Below are positions 6,116-8,302 of a DNA stretch of 8,302 nucleotides, one piece after another. The notes beneath the pieces were generated by a model. It searched no databases and had not been told where the DNA came from. It saw nothing but the letters and a program-made list of their open reading frames with translations. Numbering within the stretch: position 1 is the first letter of the stretch; each line of letters starts with the position of its first letter. Both the position numbers and the translations under genes were made by a program. Origin of the DNA: DASUAO01 sp046484625 (lineage in GTDB: Bacteria; Actinomycetota; Acidimicrobiia; IMCC26256; PALSA-555); assembly GCA_046484625.1 (NCBI GenBank), contig JAWOIO010000160.1, forward strand, positions 1-8,302, given 5' to 3'.

Positions 6116-6220
6116 GCGTCGCAGCGGCACCCGCAGCATCGCGGAGGGTGCTCGCCAGCAAGCGACCGTCCCGAAGGGTGGCGCCGGGTATCCCGGCGCC
6201 GAGAGAGCGAGCGAGATCAT
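6116..6220 (+). repeat. structured intergenic element, copy 1, in the atpA leader
   Basis: This fills nearly the whole atpH-atpA gap and is homologous to 7848-7947. Its parts, in order, are stem P1 (GCACCC 6127-6132 with GGGTGC 6146-6151, 13-nt loop), the conserved block TCGCCAGCAAGCG at 6152-6164, a small CCC-GAA-GGG hairpin at 6170-6178, and hairpin P3 (GGCGCCGGG 6180-6188, loop TAT, CCCGGCGCC 6192-6200). GCGAGCGA at 6207-6214 ends 6 nt before the atpA ATG. TCGC at 6152-6155 can pair with either GCGA in the last block, which would mask the only purine-rich stretch available as an RBS. P1 and P3 are maintained in copy 2 by compensatory changes. A structured mRNA leader is favoured; a REP-like dispersed palindrome is the alternative. 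Confidence 0.7.
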
Positions 6221-7834
6221 ATGGCCGAGCTGACGATCAACGCCGACGAGATCGCAGCGGCGCTGCGGACCCACGTCGAGTCGTTCACGCCGACGCTCGA
6301 GGCGGCGCGGGTCGGACGCGTGCTCGAGGTCGGCGACGGGATCGCTCGTGTCGCCGGGCTGCCCGAGACCGCCGTCAATGAGCTGCTCGAGTTCGAAGGC
6401 GGGACGTTGGGCCTCGCGCTGAACCTCGACGAGGAGTCCATCGGGGCCGTGGTCCTCGGGACGTCCGAGCACGTCGAGGAGGGCCACCCGGTCAAGGCGA
6501 CCGGGCGCATCCTCTCGGTGCCGGTGGGTGACGCGCTCATCGGCCGGGTCGTGGACTCCCTCGGCCAGGCGATCGACGGCAAGGGTCCGATCACGAGCAC
6601 CGAGGTGCGGCGCCTCGAGGTCCAGGCCCCCGGCATCGTCGGCCGCCAGCCCGTGCACGAGCCCCTGCAGACGGGCATCAAGGCGATCGACGCGATGACG
6701 CCGATCGGCCGCGGTCAGCGCGAGCTCATCATCGGCGACCGCAAGACCGGTAAGACGACGGTCGCGGTCGACACGATCCTCAACCAGCGCGGGCTCGGCG
6801 TGAAGTGCATCTATGTCGCGATCGGCCAGAAGGGCTCGTCCGTCGCCCAGACCGTGGCGACGCTCGAAGAGCACGGCGCCATGGAGTACACGGTGGTGGT
6901 CAACGCACCGGCGGCTGACGAGGCAGTGTTCAAGTACCTCGCGCCGTACGCCGGGTGCGCCATGGGTCAGCACTGGATGGACAACGGCGACCACGCGCTG
7001 GTCGTGTACGACGACCTCTCGAAGCAGGCCGAGGCCTACCGGCAGCTCGCGCTGCTGCTCCGGCGTCCGCCGGGTCGTGAGGCGTACCCGGGCGACGTCT
7101 TCTACCTGCACAGCCGGCTGCTCGAGCGCGCGGCGAAGCTGAGCGACGAGCGGGGCAAGGGGTCGCTCACCGCGCTCCCGATCATCGAGACGAAGGCGGG
7201 TGACGTCTCGGCGTACATCCCGACGAACGTCATCTCGATCACCGACGGTCAGATCTACCTGCAGGACGACCTCTTCAAGTCGGGGGTTCGCCCGGCCGTC
7301 GACGTGGGCATCTCGGTGTCGCGTGTCGGGAGCGCCGCGCAGATCAAGGCGATGAAGGGTGTCTCCGGAACGCTCAAGCTCGACCTCGCGCAGTTCCGTG
7401 AGCTGGAGGCGTTCTCCACGTTCGGGTCCGAGCTCGACTCCGTGTCGCGTGCGCAGCTCGACCGCGGTGAGCGCCTCGTCGAGCTGCTGAAGCAGCCCCT
7501 GAACTCGCCGATGCCGGTGGAGGAGCAGGTCGTGTCGATCTACGCGGGGACGTCGGGCGTGCTCGACGACCTCCCGGTGACGGAGGTCAAGCGGTTCGAG
7601 GTCGACCTCCTCGACTGGTTCCGCGGCCGGCATGCGGGGCTGCTGAGCGAGATCCGCGACACCGGCAAGATGCCCGAGGGCGAGGCCGTGGAGGCCGCGG
7701 TCGCCGAGTTCAAGACGCAGTTCGTCGCGACGCTCGCCGACGCGCCGGACCACGAGGGCACCGCGGATCCCACCGACACCGACGCCGAGGCCCCGGGCGA
7801 GCCCCACTCCCACAAGACCCTCGAGACGGAATGA
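6221..7834 (+). CDS. atpA: F1Fo ATP synthase subunit alpha
   Basis: Non-catalytic nucleotide-binding subunit of the alpha3-beta3 hexamer. The 537-aa protein has the N-terminal beta-barrel (EAARVGRVLEVGDGIARVAGL), the P-loop GDRKTGKT at 172-179 with Lys178, the Walker B region ALVVYDDLSK with Asp264-Asp265, and ISVSRVGSAAQ with the catalytic-site arginine at Arg368 (E. coli Arg376). The P-loop has Lys175 where E. coli has Gln. Compared with E. coli (513 aa), there is an extra C-terminal tail from about residue 506, acidic and rich in Asp, Glu, Pro and Thr. Mycobacterial alpha has a C-terminal extension that restrains ATP hydrolysis, and this tail could be an analogue, though its sequence is low-complexity. 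No proper Shine-Dalgarno sequence precedes the ATG; the structured element ends 6 nt before it. Confidence 0.97.
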   Translation: MAELTINADEIAAALRTHVESFTPTLEAARVGRVLEVGDGIARVAGLPETAVNELLEFEGGTLGLALNLDEESIGAVVLGTSEHVEEGHPVKATGRILSVPVGDALIGRVVDSLGQAIDGKGPITSTEVRRLEVQAPGIVGRQPVHEPLQTGIKAIDAMTPIGRGQRELIIGDRKTGKTTVAVDTILNQRGLGVKCIYVAIGQKGSSVAQTVATLEEHGAMEYTVVVNAPAADEAVFKYLAPYAGCAMGQHWMDNGDHALVVYDDLSKQAEAYRQLALLLRRPPGREAYPGDVFYLHSRLLERAAKLSDERGKGSLTALPIIETKAGDVSAYIPTNVISITDGQIYLQDDLFKSGVRPAVDVGISVSRVGSAAQIKAMKGVSGTLKLDLAQFRELEAFSTFGSELDSVSRAQLDRGERLVELLKQPLNSPMPVEEQVVSIYAGTSGVLDDLPVTEVKRFEVDLLDWFRGRHAGLLSEIRDTGKMPEGEAVEAAVAEFKTQFVATLADAPDHEGTADPTDTDAEAPGEPHSHKTLETE

Positions 7835-7847
7835 CGACAACGCGGAC

Positions 7848-7947
7848 GCGTCGCGACGCGGTGCCCGGAGCACAGCGCAGGGCACTCGCCAGCGAGCGCA
7901 CGGCCGCGGGCCGGGTATCCCGGCCCGCAGGAAGCGAGCGAAGCTAG
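7848..7947 (+). repeat. structured intergenic element, copy 2, in the atpG leader
   Basis: Homologous to 6116-6220 and in the same relation to the next gene. P1 is GTGCCC (7861-7866) with GGGCAC (7880-7885), again with a 13-nt loop. The block TCGCCAGCGAGCG is at 7886-7898. P3 is GCGGGCCGGG (7906-7915), loop TAT, CCCGGCCCGC (7919-7928), a perfect 10-bp stem. GCGAGCGA at 7934-7941 ends 6 nt before the atpG ATG. Relative to copy 1, P1 has two compensatory pair changes (C-G to T-A and A-T to G-C) and the outer P3 stem has two more. The region between the 13-nt block and P3 is shorter than in copy 1. A TAG codon directly abuts the atpG ATG. Confidence 0.7.
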
Positions 7948-8302
7948 ATGGCCGGTGGCCAGGAACGGATCCTGCGGAGGCGAATCCGCACGGTCCAGTC
8001 CACGAAGAAGATCACGCGCGCGATGGAGCTCATTGCCGCGAGTCGGATCGTGCGCGCTCAGGCGCGGGTGCACGCCGCCGTTCCCTACAGCGAGACGATC
8101 ACCGAGGTCGTCCGGGACCTCGCGGCCGCCGGTGCCGGCACGAGCAGCCCGCTTCTCGATCCGCGCCCCGAGATCCGCCGGGTGGCCCACATCGTGATCG
8201 CAGCCGACCGTGGTCTTTGTGGCGGGTACAACTCGTCGGTGATCCGAGCCGCCGAGGGCCAGACGTATTCTCCTGTCGCACCCCGCCACCCCCGACGTTG
8301 AC
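7948..8302 (+). CDS. atpG: F1Fo ATP synthase subunit gamma, partial, with a probable frameshift
   Basis: Central rotor shaft of F1. The N-terminal helix RRRIRTVQSTKKITRAMELIAASR and the Rossmann-like ADRGLCGGYNSSVIRAAE block identify it securely. Gamma is normally around 290-300 aa, so the gene should run well past the window edge. In the uninterrupted frame the similarity ends at about residue 103, and a TGA at 8299-8301 closes a 117-aa product with an unlikely tail (GQTYSPVAPRHPRR). Removing one G from the GGG run at 8256-8258 gives RAAEARRILLSHPATPDVD, open to the last base and with more typical third-position GC. A one-base insertion or sequencing error is the simplest reading. A true truncation or a bad contig end is possible. 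There is no strong RBS; AGGA at 7929-7932 is 15 nt from the ATG, within the structured element. Confidence 0.88.

Noticed and set aside
6050..7885. A 611-codon open frame on the minus strand opposite atpA
   Set aside because: It is a mirror of high-GC codon bias in atpA. The translation is Arg/Val/Asp/His-rich with no recognisable domain, and atpA on the plus strand is certain.

Overview
The window is a high-GC, single-strand gene cluster: a truncated DUF4012 gene, glyA, a WecA/MraY-type sugar-1-phosphate transferase, then atpZ-atpI-atpB-atpE-atpF-atpH-atpA-atpG of the F1Fo ATP synthase. A glycosyltransferase of this family directly upstream of atpI/atpB, with glyA before it, is a typical actinobacterial order (compare the mycobacterial Rv1302-Rv1303-atpB region). 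Unlike mycobacteria, atpF and atpH are separate genes here. The b subunit carries a signal-peptide-like N-terminus, which I associate with Acidimicrobiia-like deep actinobacteria. That class placement is an inference.

Layout: bases 1 to about 350 are the 3'-truncated remnant of a DUF4012 gene that runs in frame, by chance I think, into glyA (418-1674), which has its own RBS and a possible -10 box. The polyprenyl-phosphate sugar-1-phosphate transferase (1712-2884) follows. The 95-nt gap after it holds a candidate promoter and an 18-nt near-perfect Rex (NADH/NAD+ sensor) operator, so the atp operon probably starts here under redox control. atpZ (2980-3315) and atpI (3312-3755) overlap by ATGA, and atpI and atpB (3752-4534) overlap by GTGA. 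atpE (4563-4808), atpF (4868-5557), atpH (5560-6102), atpA (6221-7834) and the start of atpG (7948 to the window edge) follow. atpG appears to carry a one-base frameshift near 8257. atpD and atpC are expected beyond the window.

The most unusual feature is a pair of homologous intergenic elements of about 100 nt, directly before atpA (6116-6220) and atpG (7848-7947). Each has a 6-bp stem with a 13-nt loop, a conserved TCGCCAGC[A/G]AGCG block, a 9-10 bp perfect hairpin with a TAT loop, and AGCGAGCGA ending exactly 6 nt before the ATG. Arm sequences differ between the copies but compensatory changes keep the pairing. Neither start codon has a normal Shine-Dalgarno sequence. This looks like a structured mRNA leader or a palindromic repeat family used at F1 gene starts, and I know of no description of it.

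Together the genes build the Fo motor (a, b, c), its assembly and ion-handling accessories (AtpZ, AtpI), the stalk (b, delta) and the start of F1 (alpha, gamma). The two upstream genes serve one-carbon metabolism and cell-envelope polysaccharide initiation.
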